59,559 bases of DNA, taken from the NCBI RefSeq assembly GCF_022414595.1, contig NZ_JADWYO010000038.1, positions 1-59,559 of the forward strand, read 5' to 3'. The notes under the pieces were generated by a model that worked only from the letters and a program-made list of their open reading frames with translations, had not been told where the DNA came from and ran no database searches. The translations under genes and the position numbers were made by a program. This document shows, in pieces, positions 58,835 through 59,559 of the stretch; position 1 is the first letter of the stretch, and the number at the start of each line of letters is the position of its first letter. This DNA is from Streptomyces sp. MUM 203J. GTDB taxonomy: Bacteria > Actinomycetota > Actinomycetes > Streptomycetales > Streptomycetaceae.

Positions 58835-59559
58835 TCAGACGACCGCGCCGCGCCCCGGGTCGTCGTACTCGTCGTCGTCCCCGTGCTTCATCCGGGCCAC
58901 CAGCGTCGCGAACCCGCCCAGGAAGCCGCCCACGCTCAGCGTGGTCAGCCACCAGGTCATCTCCCACTCGAACAGCACCGCGAGCAGCAGCAGCACGGGC
59001 CCGCCGACGACGGCCAGCCACGCGAACTTGGTGGTCGTGTCGGCCTCCGGCAGCGGCGGCGGCTCCGGCGGCACGAAGTGCCCCTCGTCGTCGCCCTCGC
59101 CCGCGGGCCCCTCGTCCCTGGGCTCGGCCGGTGAGTAGTCGCGCGGCCCGCCCACACCCGGGGCGAACACCACGGAGCTGCCGAGCGCGGGCTTGCCGCC
59201 GCCTCCGCTCGCGTTCCGCCTCGGCTCGTCCTCGTCCTCGGCTTCCGGCGTGTCCTTCTCCAGCCCGGCCAGTTCCTCCACCGACCGAAACGGTCTGGCC
59301 CCCGGCGGATCCGGCGGCTCCTGCCCGAAGCCCGCCACGATGGCGGCCCACGCCGCCTCCTCGTCCAAGTCCGGTCCCGCGCCGCCCGGCCCCGGCGTGC
59401 CACCGCCCGCGCGCTCGGCCTCCGGGCCCCGCGCCCGCCCGCCGTCCTCCGCGGTCTCGCCGTGCCCGGTGCCCGGGGCGCCCTCGGGTCCGTCGGCCGC
59501 CGTCGCGCCACCGGCCGGCCGCGTGGCCGCCGGGTCTCCGGCCGCCTCGGGGTGCCGGG
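58835..59559 (-). CDS. Membrane protein with long disordered N terminus, 5' end outside window
   Basis: The visible 241 residues begin with a Gly/Ala/Glu/Pro-rich disordered region open to the right edge. A conserved-looking DEEAAWAAIVAGFGQEPPDPPGARPF and PGVGGPRDYSPAEP follow, then HFVPPEPPPLPEADTTTKFAW, two transmembrane helices and an acidic tail DDDEYDDPGRGAVV. The frame continues past 59559 without a stop, and the TTG at 59368 has no reason to be preferred, so I treat it as 5'-partial. This is a common Streptomyces membrane protein of unknown function. Confidence 0.8.
   Translation of the reverse strand, partial: RHPEAAGDPAATRPAGGATAADGPEGAPGTGHGETAEDGGRARGPEAERAGGGTPGPGGAGPDLDEEAAWAAIVAGFGQEPPDPPGARPFRSVEELAGLEKDTPEAEDEDEPRRNASGGGGKPALGSSVVFAPGVGGPRDYSPAEPRDEGPAGEGDDEGHFVPPEPPPLPEADTTTKFAWLAVVGGPVLLLLAVLFEWEMTWWLTTLSVGGFLGGFATLVARMKHGDDDEYDDPGRGAVV

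Noticed and set aside
59366..59368. TTG start for the last gene
   Set aside because: There is no ribosome-binding site and the frame stays open to the window edge with composition typical of the family's disordered N terminus, so I treat the gene as partial.
1..59559. CRISPR arrays, tRNA/rRNA genes, insertion sequences, attachment sites
   Set aside because: I looked for regular repeats, cloverleaf signatures, transposase motifs and flanking direct repeats and found none. The only notable tandem repeat is the 12-bp pair at 34139-34162.

Overview
The window is about 59.6 kb of very GC-rich actinobacterial chromosome, almost certainly Streptomyces. The evidence is near-saturated G/C at third codon positions, GTG and TTG starts, an actinobacterial SAM-IV riboswitch and HrdB-like TANNNT -10 boxes. 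It reads as core chromosome. I see no tRNA, rRNA, insertion sequence, phage gene or CRISPR array. From memory, the gene order resembles both the S. coelicolor sucB-lpd to glkA region and M. tuberculosis Rv2215 to Rv2182c (dlaT, pepB, cobT/cobS, HesB, adoK, ctaC, qcrCAB-ctaE, trpD, Nlp/P60, pimB', fadD15, SRPBCC, ArsA-like), so departures from that backbone stand out.

Layout. 1-4122: E2 of 2-oxoacid dehydrogenase (5' part), lipoamide dehydrogenase and leucyl aminopeptidase, all leftward. 4464-11249: a five-gene rightward exopolysaccharide cluster made of a secreted CE18/Agd3-like deacetylase, a PelF-like GT4 glycosyltransferase, a polytopic membrane protein, a spherulin-4 (GH135/Sph3-like) hydrolase and a GH114 (Ega3/PelA-like) lipoprotein. 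It corresponds to the fungal galactosaminogalactan gene set and is the most interesting system here. 11280-16069: cobalamin assembly (cobS, cobT, an MBL-cobU fusion) with two membrane proteins. 16153-22369: a small acidic protein, HtrA-like protease, methyltransferase, DUF3043, pspA-pspAA and a two-component pair. 22429-28898: nadA facing an ErpA-type Fe-S protein, a membrane-anchored protein, adenosine kinase and a cysteine desulfurase-TusA fusion.

29162-38505: the aerobic respiratory core, ctaCDF and ctaE-qcrCAB, which encode the cytochrome aa3 oxidase and the bcc complex. Between them sit an L,D-transpeptidase lipoprotein and a degenerate receiver protein. Nearly every internal junction in these operons is a 4-nt stop/start overlap. 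38653-44753: trpD, a SAM-IV riboswitch with a class-V aminotransferase, an Lrp/AsnC-type ligand domain coupled to a rhomboid protease, a zinc-ribbon protein and a NYN-domain protein. 45071-48928: two tandem NlpC/P60 peptidoglycan hydrolases (the first behind a structured leader) and a HExxH lipoprotein. 48895-59559: GT87 and PimB-like mannosyltransferases, a FadD15-like acyl-CoA synthetase, a phosphoesterase, SRPBCC and ArsA-like proteins, a DUF5304 protein next to the ROK glucokinase glkA, an EEP-fold hydrolase and a 5'-truncated membrane protein.

Regulatory signals that can be read directly include many perfect hairpin terminators at convergent junctions. There is also a recurrent TANNNT-N6-8-start arrangement suggesting leaderless mRNAs for about ten genes, a 21-bp palindrome containing the ctaE start codon, and paired CGTC-N5-GACG sites around the nadA promoter.
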